Source: Acinetobacter lwoffii
GTDB lineage: Bacteria > Pseudomonadota > Gammaproteobacteria > Pseudomonadales > Moraxellaceae
DNA length: 64,000 bases
NCBI RefSeq assembly: GCF_024129435.1
Contig: NZ_JAMXXN010000006.1
Location: forward strand, 106,502-170,501
Direction: 5' to 3'
This document shows positions 7,718 to 16,992 of the stretch, piece by piece; position 1 is the stretch's first letter; each line of letters opens with the position of its first letter. The position numbers were made by a program, and so were the translations under genes. The notes beneath the pieces were generated by a model. The model was not told the DNA's origin. It saw nothing but the letters and a program-made list of their open reading frames with translations, and did not search any database.

Positions 7718-8278
7718 ATGAACGATTTTTTCTTAGCAACAAATCGCAGCATCAAAGTGAATGACATCGAAGTGCGTCAGATCCAGATGAAAGACTTTGA
7801 TACCTGGGCGGTGCATGCTGAAGTATTAAAGAACTTTATCAAAGACCAAAATCATTCAGATGAGATTTTGACAGGGCTATTTAAGGCTCATGGGGTGCAA
7901 GTCATTTCGGCCATGGCATGCGTCACTGATCTGAACAGTGAATCACTGGTAGAACTTGCCGCTAATGAGCAAGGGTTTAAAGAGCTACTTAAGGCAGTGC
8001 TTCTGATCAACCAGGCTTACTTCAAATACGAAAAGCCAAAACGCGGCATCAAAAAGAAAGATGACTCCACTTGGTTTGATTCATTCCAGTTTTTGGTATC
8101 AACGGGCCACCAACATAGCGAAATCATGGAAATGACCTACGGTGCATTCCAGGGCTACGTTAAGGCTGCAAATAAGCTGTATAAGCAGGGAGTCTTCAAT
8201 AACGCCGTTGCAGCGCGTGTAGCCCAGTCTGATAAGAAAGGTTTTGAGTCATTTAAGAAAGAAATGGTTTCTGATTGA
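7718..8278 (+). CDS. Probable phage tail assembly chaperone
   Basis: The ATG at 7718 lies after the terminator; the longer frame would read through it. The 186-residue mostly helical protein (QIQMKDFDTWAVHAEVLK, FKELLKAVLLINQAYFKYEK, GHQHSEIMEMTYGAFQGYVK) looks like the tail assembly chaperones encoded before tape-measure genes. Position is the main argument. I see no convincing slippery site or extension frame, so a lambda G/GT-style frameshift product is not supported. A cargo block separates it from the tape measure gene. Confidence 0.65.
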   Translation: MNDFFLATNRSIKVNDIEVRQIQMKDFDTWAVHAEVLKNFIKDQNHSDEILTGLFKAHGVQVISAMACVTDLNSESLVELAANEQGFKELLKAVLLINQAYFKYEKPKRGIKKKDDSTWFDSFQFLVSTGHQHSEIMEMTYGAFQGYVKAANKLYKQGVFNNAVAARVAQSDKKGFESFKKEMVSD

Positions 8279-8303
8279 TCAAGTAACACCCTAAAGTTAT
8301 GAT
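8275..8303 (+). promoter_or_regulatory. Candidate sigma-70 promoter for the cargo block
   Basis: TTGATC at 8275-8280 and TATGAT at 8298-8303 are separated by exactly 17 bp. The -35 overlaps the stop codon of the chaperone gene, and the transcript would start just before the GTG at 8331. The next intrinsic terminator is at 9272. Confidence 0.65.
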
Positions 8304-8330
8304 GTGGAAATAACTATTTAGGGGGTTAGT

Positions 8331-8612
8331 GTGAAAAAATTATTATTAGCTTTATGTTTGGTGTCGGGGTTCACGTATGCAGAAAGGACAACTACCAGCA
8401 TTCGCACTCCATCCGGTGATTTGGTAAGAATTGGGGATAGTCATCAGGCACTTAAAAGTAAACTTGAGCTTGGTAAGCCGAGATTCTACGTCCTGGAAGA
8501 TGGAAGACTTCACTGTGCAGCTACTGAGTATGTAAAACAGGTAGATTTACAGGAATACACTGTTATTTTATGCCGAGACAGAATTGTGAAAATCTTATGG
8601 CGTAATTTGTAA
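8331..8612 (+). CDS. Small exported protein, DUF2845-like
   Basis: The GTG start at 8331 follows TTTAGGGGG. The 93-residue product has a clean signal peptide (KKLLLALCLVSGFTYA, cleavage likely near residue 17). The mature domain contains GDLVRIGDSHQALKSKLELG and ends YTVILCRDRIVKILW, the general layout of the DUF2845/SmpA-like small periplasmic fold. Two Cys in the mature part could form a disulfide. The gene lies in a promoter-terminator cassette inside the tail module and is base-coupled to the next gene (TAATG), so it looks like lysogenic cargo rather than virion structure. Confidence 0.7.
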   Translation: MKKLLLALCLVSGFTYAERTTTSIRTPSGDLVRIGDSHQALKSKLELGKPRFYVLEDGRLHCAATEYVKQVDLQEYTVILCRDRIVKILWRNL

Positions 8613-9250
8613 TGAAAAATAAATTAATTGCAGCATTCCTTTGGTTTTTTGGGGTGGTCTTTATTATTAGAGGGTTGTCACTGCTTGGCGAGAGCTTTTT
8701 AGGCAGTATATTTATGATATTGGCTGGTATTTTGATGTTACCCCCAATTCAGAAAAAGATAACTGAAATAAGTCCATCTATTAAAGGTCTCTGGTTGGGT
8801 GTGGGTATATTTTTCTTATTGGGTTTTTCAGGCATGCTCCTTCAAGCTTCAGAAGAAAAAGCTTTAGAAAATGGTACAGCAAGTCCTGAGCTATTGGCGC
8901 GTGAAGCAGATCGTAAAGCACATGCTGAAGAGCAAAGAAAATCTACTGCTGAGCGTGAAGCTACAAAAGCAGCTGAGAAAGAACGGCGTGATCAGGAGAG
9001 AGAGGCGCGTGATCGTGCTATTGCAATGCAGGTGGATGCTGAAATTGCATTGAAGAACTTCCTGAAAGATCCTGAAAGTGCACAAATACGTAATCAGAAC
9101 GGTATGTGTGGTGAAGTAAATAGCAAAAACAGTTTTGGTGGTTACACTGGATTCAAACGATTTATAGCAAGTCCTGCGATAGTTGCTATCGATGGGGAGA
9201 ATATAGAATCTAGTGAGTTTCAAACTGTATGGGAAAAGTTTTGCACATAA
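8612..9250 (+). CDS. Membrane protein with coiled coil and C-terminal Gly-rich domain, cargo
   Basis: A 212-residue protein with three predicted membrane segments (about 5-25, 29-46, 58-77). A highly charged coiled coil follows (about 92-140, rich in Glu, Arg, Lys, Ala). The C-terminal domain (about 141-212) contains LKDPESAQIRN, CGEVNSKNSFGGYTGFKRFI and two Cys (166 and 211). The same C-terminal pattern occurs in other bacterial hypothetical proteins, but I know no assigned function. Its start shares a base with the stop of the exported protein. Possible roles include envelope modification or superinfection exclusion, as inference from context only. Confidence 0.7.
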   Translation: MKNKLIAAFLWFFGVVFIIRGLSLLGESFLGSIFMILAGILMLPPIQKKITEISPSIKGLWLGVGIFFLLGFSGMLLQASEEKALENGTASPELLAREADRKAHAEEQRKSTAEREATKAAEKERRDQEREARDRAIAMQVDAEIALKNFLKDPESAQIRNQNGMCGEVNSKNSFGGYTGFKRFIASPAIVAIDGENIESSEFQTVWEKFCT

Positions 9251-9271
9251 TGCTTAACATCTAATTTTTAT

Positions 9272-9297
9272 AACCCTGCCCCTGAGCAGGGTTTTTT
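9272..9297 (+). terminator. Intrinsic terminator closing the cargo block
   Basis: AACCCTGC, loop CCCTGA, GCAGGGTT, T run. It closes the promoter-two genes-terminator cassette and precedes the tape measure gene. Confidence 0.85.
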
Positions 9298-9321
9298 ATT
9301 GCGCAAAGTTCAGAGGTTTAT

Positions 9322-12300
9322 ATGTCCGGTAAAAACTTAACCTTCAAATTGATCCTGGATGGAGATTCCAAGGGGTTAGTACAGAATGCTAAAAGTGCAG
9401 AGAAGGCTTTTAGTGATTTACAGCAGGCAATTAAACAGGGGACAGCCAGCTTTGAGGGTGAGGCTAAAAAGACATCGGATGCTGTTTCTAAAATTGTGCC
9501 GAAAGAATCCTTGGAATTAGCTGATAAGCTGAAAGCTACACTAAACAGTGCAACGGAAGCAATCAAAGGTGCAGGGGATGGAGCTAAAGAAACAGCTGAT
9601 AACTTCAAGGACTTTGGTAGTAAAGCGGAAAAAGCTATCGATCTACTGAAAGCTGACCTGGTGACAGCAAAGCAGGCGCTTCAGGATTTCTCAAAAACGA
9701 ATGCTTCACCGCATGACATTGATGCTGCTCAGCAAAAAGTAAACCTGTTAGAGAACGAAGTAGAACAGGCAGAGGTAGCGTTTAAGGAATTTGATAGCGC
9801 CGTAAATAAAGCCAATGTAGAGCTTAAAGAGACTGGCAGCGCAGCAGATAAGGCCAAGCAAGGATTTGGAACTATTAAAGCAGCCATTGGCACCCTTGCA
9901 GCAGGCTTGGCGGGGTTAGGGCTTGGCCTCACTGTTAAAGAGCTATTGCAGACCGCTGACGCTACTCAGCAGATGGGTGAGCGGATCAAGAACGCCACCA
10001 GCAGCACAGAAGAATACAACATGGTTCAGGCCAGGCTTTTAGAGCTGGCTAATAAGACCTTCCGGCCACTTGAAGAAGCTCAGGAGGTATATCTAGCTAC
10101 ATCTGGAACCATGAAGTCGTTAGGCTACTCAACAGAGCAAATCCTGACAGTTACAGAGAGTCTATCCCTATCCTTTACCCATAACGCCACCAGAGCAGAC
10201 CAAGCAGCATCAGCGCAGGACGCATTAGCAAAATCAATGGCTAAAGGCTCGGTGGATGCAGATGCATGGATGTCTATTATCACAGGTGCAGATAATGTCG
10301 TTAAGGACATGGCCGAAAGCACCGGACGAACAGAAGAAGAAATTAGACAATTAGGTGCCAGTGGTAAAGTCTCAATCAAAGAATTGACTACGGCGCTCAT
10401 TGAGTCGAGGGATCGCAACGAGGAGCTGGCCGGATCAATGGCTAACTCTACAGCCGACGCAATGGTGGCCCTGAAGAATAATTTAACGTCTGTCATTGGT
10501 GCCATGAATGAAAAGCACCAGGTATCAGCGCGATTATCTGAAGCTATGCTCACACTTGGCGGTGACATGGAATGGCTAACCATTCTGTTTGATGATGCCA
10601 TTGGTGCAGTGGAGTCTATTGCTGATCGATACTCAGGACTAGGAACAGAAACAGAGGCGTTAAAAGGTGCTTTAGGCTCCCTGTACAGCTTATTTAAAGA
10701 GCTTATATCTGGTGCATGGGAGTTAGGGAAGACTGTAGATGACATATTAGGGACCGCATTTAAAACATTTACGTCATTGCTTGGGTCACTCACTGGTAAT
10801 GCTACTTCAGCCGGAGAACAGGTCAGCTTCCTGACAAGAGTATTGCAGGGCTTATCGATTGTCTTCGGCATGGTTGAAGATGGTGTATCTGGCATTAAGA
10901 TCGGATTAAGTCTGGTTACTGGTGCTTTTTATGGTTTGGCAGCAGCAGCCAACAGTGTAATGGCAGCGCTCACGTGGGGCGATGTAAGCAAGCAGTTCGC
11001 TGATACCGCTGACTTAATGAAAGAGAAGTCCAGACAGTATTATGCTGAAGCAGATAAAGAGGCTATGGAGTTCAACTCCAAATATATCCAGCGCCTCAAT
11101 GAAGCAGCCAAAACTGAACAGCAAAAGAATCAGGAAAAAGCTGATAACGCCAAAGCCACTTTAGACAAGATCGATGCAGACGAAAGCGCCAGCGCACAGA
11201 AGCGGATTAAAGCAGCAGAGGATTACGCACAAGCAGCCATAGCAGCCAATGACGGCGTGTTGTCTAAACAGATCGAAGCAGAGCTGGCAGCAAAAGGTTA
11301 CGCCGTAGCAATGGACGAAGCTGGTAGCGTCACTGTATCAGCGTTAGACGAAGCAGGGAAAAAGCTCACAGAGGCACAGCAAAAAACCGAAGCGGTTAAG
11401 GTAGCAACTGAAAATCTCAGATTGGCGGATCAGGAATACTTAACCTTCCAGAAACAGGCCGCTATTGAACGTGCAGCCTTAGAACAGAAGATACAGCAGG
11501 CTAAAGCATCGGGTGATTTAAACGAGCTGAAACAGGCTCAGGACAAGATCAAACAGATCGATGCTAAAGAGCAAGAGCTACAGGCCAATCGTAACCAGAG
11601 ACAGACTGAGCTACTGGCATTAAATCAGCGTACAGCAACCGGATCAGCAGCAGCTTATACACGAGCTTCAGAATTGGCTCAAAAGTTCGGTATAGACCTG
11701 GATAAATCCCTTAATAAGGTATCTGAGCAATTCACCAAGTCAGGGGAAGATATAGACAAGCTTGGTGGTGAACTTGAGGAGCTTGGCATTACAGGGAACC
11801 AAGCGGGGGATATCATTTATCAGGCATGGCTGAAATGGTTAAGCGCTGCGGAAAACCAAGCGGAAATTGATGCAGCTAACGCCAAACTGCGCGAGTTTGA
11901 GGCGCAAGGGGTATTCTCAACCAAGCAAGTCGAACTCGGCATCATGGCTATCCGTAAAGCTAATGCTGAATTGCCGGATGAATTGGATGAAACAGGCAGA
12001 GCCTTTGAGCGCCTCGGTATTAAAACCAAGGAACAATTAAGACTTGCAGCACAACAAGCGGTGATGGACTACAACGCGATTAAAAATAGCGGTCTAGCTA
12101 CAGCCGAAGGTATCGAGCAGGCACATAAAAAAGCAGCTCAAGCAGTAGCACTGTCTGGTGATGCAGGAGTCATAGCTGCATTTAATGCTGCGGATGCTAC
12201 ACAAAAGCTCAAGGTTCAGATTGATGAAACTGGCAAAGCTTCCGTAGAGGCTGGTGATAAAGCCAACGATTCACTCCACAGCATGCGCCAATCAACGGAT

Positions 12301-12942
12301 CGGGTTCGGGATGGGGTCAAGGGTATCGAGGGTAGCGTTCATTCTGCCACCAGAGCTATAGACGGCGCTAAGTCCTCTACTGAGGAATGGGCGGATGCAG
12401 TCAATAAGGCCAAAGGTGAATTTGACAAGGCTATGAAGCAGCAGAGCAAGGCACTCGGCAGTTTGGATAACTATGATTCTTATAACAAGAATGATGTTAT
12501 CTCTATGCTGAAATCTCAAGGTTATGACGATAAAGATGCCAAAAAGCTGGCTGGAAATATCTGGTCACAAGCCATGGAAGCGGATCGTGATGCCAAGATG
12601 GCCAGTTATGGCAATAGCGGTGTAGGTGGTCTGGATACGCTCATGAGACAGATGTATGACGATGCGGCTGCCAAAGGGATTACTACCCAGCACGGAACCA
12701 ACAAGATCAATGAGCTGCTTCGATCTATCAATGTGGCTTCAACCGGATCTAGTAACCTAAATGACTATGCGCCGTCTATTCCTTCAGCGCCGTCTGTTAG
12801 AGATATTGACTCTACTCCAAAGACCACAATTCGGATCGAGGCAGGTAATGGACAATATGTGGATGCTCAGGTTAATGCCGATCAAGTAAATCCATTAACT
12901 CAGATCCTCAAACAATTAGGAACACTTAAGGGTTCAACATGA
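9322..12942 (+). CDS. Tail tape measure protein
   Basis: A 1206-residue protein, the longest in the prophage. It has long helical Ala/Lys/Glu-rich stretches at both ends. A tape-measure core at about 210-380 contains ELLQTADATQQMGERIKNAT, then a TFRPLEEAQEVYLATSG segment and KGSVDADAWMSIITGA. Hydrophobic segments follow around 500-560. By the usual rule of roughly 0.15 nm per residue it would set a tail of about 180 nm. A ribosome site (CAGAGG) precedes the ATG, and the stop overlaps the next start (ATGA). Confidence 0.9.
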   Translation: MSGKNLTFKLILDGDSKGLVQNAKSAEKAFSDLQQAIKQGTASFEGEAKKTSDAVSKIVPKESLELADKLKATLNSATEAIKGAGDGAKETADNFKDFGSKAEKAIDLLKADLVTAKQALQDFSKTNASPHDIDAAQQKVNLLENEVEQAEVAFKEFDSAVNKANVELKETGSAADKAKQGFGTIKAAIGTLAAGLAGLGLGLTVKELLQTADATQQMGERIKNATSSTEEYNMVQARLLELANKTFRPLEEAQEVYLATSGTMKSLGYSTEQILTVTESLSLSFTHNATRADQAASAQDALAKSMAKGSVDADAWMSIITGADNVVKDMAESTGRTEEEIRQLGASGKVSIKELTTALIESRDRNEELAGSMANSTADAMVALKNNLTSVIGAMNEKHQVSARLSEAMLTLGGDMEWLTILFDDAIGAVESIADRYSGLGTETEALKGALGSLYSLFKELISGAWELGKTVDDILGTAFKTFTSLLGSLTGNATSAGEQVSFLTRVLQGLSIVFGMVEDGVSGIKIGLSLVTGAFYGLAAAANSVMAALTWGDVSKQFADTADLMKEKSRQYYAEADKEAMEFNSKYIQRLNEAAKTEQQKNQEKADNAKATLDKIDADESASAQKRIKAAEDYAQAAIAANDGVLSKQIEAELAAKGYAVAMDEAGSVTVSALDEAGKKLTEAQQKTEAVKVATENLRLADQEYLTFQKQAAIERAALEQKIQQAKASGDLNELKQAQDKIKQIDAKEQELQANRNQRQTELLALNQRTATGSAAAYTRASELAQKFGIDLDKSLNKVSEQFTKSGEDIDKLGGELEELGITGNQAGDIIYQAWLKWLSAAENQAEIDAANAKLREFEAQGVFSTKQVELGIMAIRKANAELPDELDETGRAFERLGIKTKEQLRLAAQQAVMDYNAIKNSGLATAEGIEQAHKKAAQAVALSGDAGVIAAFNAADATQKLKVQIDETGKASVEAGDKANDSLHSMRQSTDRVRDGVKGIEGSVHSATRAIDGAKSSTEEWADAVNKAKGEFDKAMKQQSKALGSLDNYDSYNKNDVISMLKSQGYDDKDAKKLAGNIWSQAMEADRDAKMASYGNSGVGGLDTLMRQMYDDAAAKGITTQHGTNKINELLRSINVASTGSSNLNDYAPSIPSAPSVRDIDSTPKTTIRIEAGNGQYVDAQVNADQVNPLTQILKQLGTLKGST

Positions 12943-13358
12943 AACTTATTCGCTTAACAACATCAGAAACCGTCCCATTAGAGGACGGTTTTTTATGGCC
13001 TGATGAATTCTCATGGAGAGCTATCGAACAGAATCAGGCCTATGCCATGGACGGCACCTTACATATTCAAGAAGGCAAAAAGAAGTCTGGACGGCCTATC
13101 ACTTTGCAACCAGCAGATCCGCAAATGGGCTGGATCAAGCTAAGTGAACTGCGGACTGTTTTGGAGTGGTCGAAACTGCAGGAAGAAAATTTCAAACTGC
13201 AGTTTGAGCAGCCTCATGACAACCGACAATTCACCGTCAAATTTAACCACCAGGATGGGGCTTTAGAGGCTGCACCGGTGAAAGGAATTCCAGCGGTATC
13301 ACTGGATGATTATTTTAATGTGACCTTGCGCTTTACGGAGTTAGACGATGGCGATTGA
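12939..13358 (+). CDS. Phage tail protein of unknown function, after tape measure
   Basis: A 139-residue protein, coupled by ATGA to the tape measure gene and overlapping the next gene by 11 nt. It starts MKLIRLTTSETVPLEDGFLW and contains a basic/aromatic middle (GWIKLSELRTVLEW). The position corresponds to a distal tail or tail-tip component. A perfect terminator-like hairpin lies within codons 10-19 (see the separate entry). No domain assignment. Confidence 0.75.
   Translation: MKLIRLTTSETVPLEDGFLWPDEFSWRAIEQNQAYAMDGTLHIQEGKKKSGRPITLQPADPQMGWIKLSELRTVLEWSKLQEENFKLQFEQPHDNRQFTVKFNHQDGALEAAPVKGIPAVSLDDYFNVTLRFTELDDGD
12968..12994 (+). terminator. Terminator-like hairpin inside the 5' coding region of the 12939 gene
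   Basis: AACCGTCC, 7-nt loop, GGACGGTT, with a run of six T from 12989. It has the form of an intrinsic terminator but sits within an intact reading frame, about 30 nt after the start codon. Confidence 0.6.
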
Positions 13359-15309
13359 AACCAAGGATTTAGTGATCTACAAGTCTGAACGCTTGACTGA
13401 TAACTCTGATGGCGGTGGTAAGTATTCCGGTGTTGTGGTTCAGGATGGCATCAGTAATAACCTGTTTAATGATGTGTCTGAAATGGATCGAACCATGGGT
13501 GATGTATCCATGCGCAAAGTCTTTCCAGCAGTCACCACTGAAGACACCGATTTATTGATGGGTGCAACGGTCTTTGTATCTGAATTGCCGAAAGATCCAA
13601 ACGTATCAGCACTGCTATTCAGCACAAAGAACTGGACAGATGAGCGTCAGTCGGCTCAGAACCGGGTGGAAAACTACCTAGCCAAAGGCGGGCAGATTGC
13701 CGGCACACCACTTGATACACACTGGCAAGGTATGTCATCGCTGCAGGTCGTGATGTGGCCACAGGAGGTTGAGGCATCGGTAGGTGATACCATTGTATTG
13801 ATTTCTGATGAAGGGAAGGCTTTAGAACGCGAGCAGTATGTTCGTATCACTAAAGTTGATACACGCATTGCCAAGATGGTGATTGATAAAGAGGAAATCG
13901 AATACAAGGTTGCTACATATTCCTTAAATGATGCCTTAGAAGTTGATTTTGTCGGGCTTACAGCGCGGCAGTGGTACAACGGTGAAAAATCCAAAACCAT
14001 CATTCGCGACACCATTGTTGCTGATACCGGTCTGTATTACTCATCTACAGCACTGGCTTCTGATGCCAATGTTGGCGAATTTACCGTAAATGCCAAAAGC
14101 ATCTTTGCTCAACTCATCCCATCTGCCCAGACTGAAACACCGATCATTGATGTGAACGCTGCGGGTGAAAGCGTGGTGCTTGTGGCAGGTAATGAAGGCA
14201 CGATCACGGTTAATTACCCGAATATGGTGATTGGTGTCAGTCAGAATCTGTACATCGGTTCAGCAGTGATTCCATCAAGTCTGTCTTTTAGCTTGCAAGG
14301 CCAGCAGATTAATGATCAGGGTGGCCTGCTTAAGAACACGCAAGGCACACAAGTTGGCACGATTGATTATCAACGTGGATTAATTCAGTGGACTGCAGCA
14401 GCACCAGCTGGAACCATGAGTCTGAATATTGCATTCAAGCCAGCCGCTGCACCGAATCAGTATTATCAGAGCCATGCAATTCCAGTGACTCAAAATAATC
14501 AGGGTACTAGCTGGACAGGGGCATTAATTCCAATTCCAGCACCAGGCGCACTTTCGATTTCTTATATGTCACAAGGTAAGTTCTATGAGCTTAAAGATGA
14601 TGGATCAGGCCAGTTAAAGGCTGCGAGTCCATCTTTTGGTTCGGGCATGATCAACTATGAAACTGGCTCATGGTTATTAACGACTGGGGCGCTACCAGAT
14701 GTAGACACACCGATCCTGCTGAACTGGGGTACACCGATTGTCACTTTTGTGCGCTCGAATTTAACTGTTGAAAAAGCTGCGTTTGATTTTGATTTAGGAC
14801 GACCAGGTGTGTTGCCGGGCATAACTATTAACTGGATGCTTGAAGGTGAAGAGAAAACGGCAACCTCTAATGCGCAGGGTAAGTTTACTGGTGATGCTAC
14901 AGGTGAAATCAACTATGCAACCGGTATTGGCAAGATCATTCCAAACAAGTTGCCTCAAAAAGGAACAGCTTTCTCCGTGATCTATAACTATGGATCCTCA
15001 CTTGAACAAACCAAGATGGATGTTACGCCTGCAAATCAAAAGCTGACCTTTACCATTGGCACCGGACCAGCAATTCAGCCAAATAGTGTTGAGTTAAAAA
15101 TTCCACTTCAAAGCAGTGAGGGGATTACAGGGTCTGTAACTCTGACAGATGTGCCGGTGAATGCAACTATGGGTAATCTAGTGAATAGCCGCGGTCAAGT
15201 GCAAGGCACCATTATCTATGCCACTGGCGCTGTTGAAGTCACACCAAAAAGTACAGCGAGCAGATTTGTGCAAACCTTTACACCTATGGCTACCTATGCG
15301 GCTGCCTAG
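13348..15309 (+). CDS. Large phage tail-tip protein with repeated beta motifs
   Basis: A 653-residue protein with no recognised domain. The N-terminal third is globular (KDLVIYKSERLTDNSDGGGK). From about residue 330 a motif recurs: Ile-x-Tyr-x-(T/R)-G, then a short strand, then Pro (IDYQRGLIQW, INYETGSWLL, INYATGIGKI, IIYATGAVEV), at intervals of roughly 80-110 residues. This suggests tandem beta-sandwich modules. The following gene product shares similar motifs. Likely part of the tail tip or its side fibres, by position only. Confidence 0.7.
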   Translation: MAIETKDLVIYKSERLTDNSDGGGKYSGVVVQDGISNNLFNDVSEMDRTMGDVSMRKVFPAVTTEDTDLLMGATVFVSELPKDPNVSALLFSTKNWTDERQSAQNRVENYLAKGGQIAGTPLDTHWQGMSSLQVVMWPQEVEASVGDTIVLISDEGKALEREQYVRITKVDTRIAKMVIDKEEIEYKVATYSLNDALEVDFVGLTARQWYNGEKSKTIIRDTIVADTGLYYSSTALASDANVGEFTVNAKSIFAQLIPSAQTETPIIDVNAAGESVVLVAGNEGTITVNYPNMVIGVSQNLYIGSAVIPSSLSFSLQGQQINDQGGLLKNTQGTQVGTIDYQRGLIQWTAAAPAGTMSLNIAFKPAAAPNQYYQSHAIPVTQNNQGTSWTGALIPIPAPGALSISYMSQGKFYELKDDGSGQLKAASPSFGSGMINYETGSWLLTTGALPDVDTPILLNWGTPIVTFVRSNLTVEKAAFDFDLGRPGVLPGITINWMLEGEEKTATSNAQGKFTGDATGEINYATGIGKIIPNKLPQKGTAFSVIYNYGSSLEQTKMDVTPANQKLTFTIGTGPAIQPNSVELKIPLQSSEGITGSVTLTDVPVNATMGNLVNSRGQVQGTIIYATGAVEVTPKSTASRFVQTFTPMATYAAA

Positions 15310-15318
15310 CGAGGAAAT

Positions 15319-16938
15319 ATGTCTTTTTATTCTCCACAAACGTCAGACATTCAAGGTCAGCAGGTTGAATTAAAAGCCCTTAATGCTGTTGATGTTCAAG
15401 TGAAATACCGCGATACATCTGGCTCGAACTCAGCAACTCATACCGTAACGGCCAACAAGTTAAAGCTGGATTTATCCTCTGGCTTTGATGAGCAGATTTT
15501 GACAGGCTCAGCCCGATTCAAAGTTGGTGCGGACACTTATCTAGATCGCACTGGCTTGCTGTATCGCAATGTAAATCCGGCGAATAACAGCGGGATTCAG
15601 TCTGGTGTGATCCAGTATGGTACCGGTATTGTTGAAATCGACTCATGGACCCCAAATGCAGATAACACGATTACTCTGGAATCCTTAACCACTACCACCG
15701 ACCTGTTGCCGGTCAACAAGATTAGCTTTAGAACCCCAATCATGCCGATCCGGCCACAATCATTAACTGTGGTTTTAGCATCAATTGAATTCGGCCAGCT
15801 CACACTAACCGCTGATGAAAATGGGGTGATTGAAACTAGCCGGGCGCATGGTCAGGTCAATTGGGAAAATGGTTTTGTGACGATTTACTTCTACACCAAA
15901 ACCAAAATCACCGAAGCCAACCGTGCGGATATTGAGGCAAACGACTGGTATGACCCATTACTGGAATATCAGGAAGGCTTAGACGCTTATATCAATGTCC
16001 CGGTCTGGGTGGATGCTTCATCAGTGCGTTATAACGCTGTGGCTTACACCTATATTCCACTGGATTCGGAAATCTTGGGATTGTCTGCGACTCGTTTACC
16101 GATTGATGGCCGGGTGCCAATCTTCCGTGTTGGTGGCATTGGAATCGTCAGTTCAAGCAAGTCTCAAGAATTACCAAGTGCGATTGCGGGTACTACCTAT
16201 GATCTAAATGATCAGCGCATTTCATGGGCTGAACTTGAAGACAGCAACGGCAGGAAAGTAGCTTTTGATTTGTACACAGTTGATTATGACTATGGTCGTG
16301 TAACTCTGGGTGGTGACTTCTTGCTGGGTAATCTGGTTGCACCACTGACAGTGAAATACCGCTATCAGGATATGGGCCTGATCCGTGATGTACAGATTAA
16401 TGGTCAGCTGACTTTCACCAAGCCTTTAACCCATAACTATGATGCGGTGGATACCATTGTCGGGTCTGCGCTGGTCATTGGTGATATGCAGGCGCGTTAC
16501 ACACACAAGTTTGTGCAGCAGGCTTGGAATAGTGTCTGGAATGATGAGCCGACTGGTACAGGGATTTCGGCAAATTTCAATGATTCACTCTACCCAATCT
16601 TGACCACCAACAAGGGCGCAATTCAGGAACGCTGGGCAATTGTCTTTACAGGTAATGAAACATTCTATTGTGTGGGTGAATACACAGGTCGCTTAACTCT
16701 TGCGGGCTCAATAATTGCAGATTATGCACCACTCAATCCAGTCACTAGTGTTCCATATTTCATCATCAAAAAAGAAGGCTGGGGAGCAGGCTGGGCCAAT
16801 GGTAACGTCCTGCGATTTAATACCGTGGCTGCAAATTTCCCGGTCTGGGTAATTCGTACTGTAAAGCAATCGGAACCAGCGGTACTGTCAGACCAGTTCC
16901 AGATCATGCTGCGTGGCGATATTGACCGCGTTGTTTAA
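15319..16938 (+). CDS. Phage tail-tip protein, motif-related to the preceding gene
   Basis: A 539-residue protein starting 9 nt after the previous stop behind GAGGAAAT. It contains IQYGTGIVEI, VNWENGFVTI and DYDYGRVTLG, matching the repeated strand-turn-strand pattern of the upstream protein. Together with 13348-15309 it probably arose by module duplication and builds one tail structure. No catalytic motif was seen. An intrinsic terminator follows shortly after the stop. Confidence 0.7.
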   Translation: MSFYSPQTSDIQGQQVELKALNAVDVQVKYRDTSGSNSATHTVTANKLKLDLSSGFDEQILTGSARFKVGADTYLDRTGLLYRNVNPANNSGIQSGVIQYGTGIVEIDSWTPNADNTITLESLTTTTDLLPVNKISFRTPIMPIRPQSLTVVLASIEFGQLTLTADENGVIETSRAHGQVNWENGFVTIYFYTKTKITEANRADIEANDWYDPLLEYQEGLDAYINVPVWVDASSVRYNAVAYTYIPLDSEILGLSATRLPIDGRVPIFRVGGIGIVSSSKSQELPSAIAGTTYDLNDQRISWAELEDSNGRKVAFDLYTVDYDYGRVTLGGDFLLGNLVAPLTVKYRYQDMGLIRDVQINGQLTFTKPLTHNYDAVDTIVGSALVIGDMQARYTHKFVQQAWNSVWNDEPTGTGISANFNDSLYPILTTNKGAIQERWAIVFTGNETFYCVGEYTGRLTLAGSIIADYAPLNPVTSVPYFIIKKEGWGAGWANGNVLRFNTVAANFPVWVIRTVKQSEPAVLSDQFQIMLRGDIDRVV

Positions 16939-16954
16939 AATTTAAATCGAATAT

Positions 16955-16977
16955 GACCGCTTTATGCGGTCTTTTTT
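16955..16977 (+). terminator. Intrinsic terminator between tail-tip genes
   Basis: GACCGC, loop TTTAT, GCGGTC, six T. It lies 16 nt after the stop of the 539-residue protein gene and upstream of the 16993 gene. Confidence 0.8.
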
Positions 16978-16992
16978 ATGGGTGAATAAAAA

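Noticed and set aside
7718..8330. Programmed frameshift producing a G/GT-type tail chaperone extension
   Set aside because: No convincing slippery heptamer near the end of the gene, and the following frame is a separately expressed cargo gene with a promoter and signal peptide.
10125..10895. 256-codon open frame on the - strand inside the tape measure gene
   Set aside because: It is the mirror of an Ala/Ser-rich helical coding region; the sense frame encodes a clear tape measure protein and the antisense product has no domain or ribosome site.
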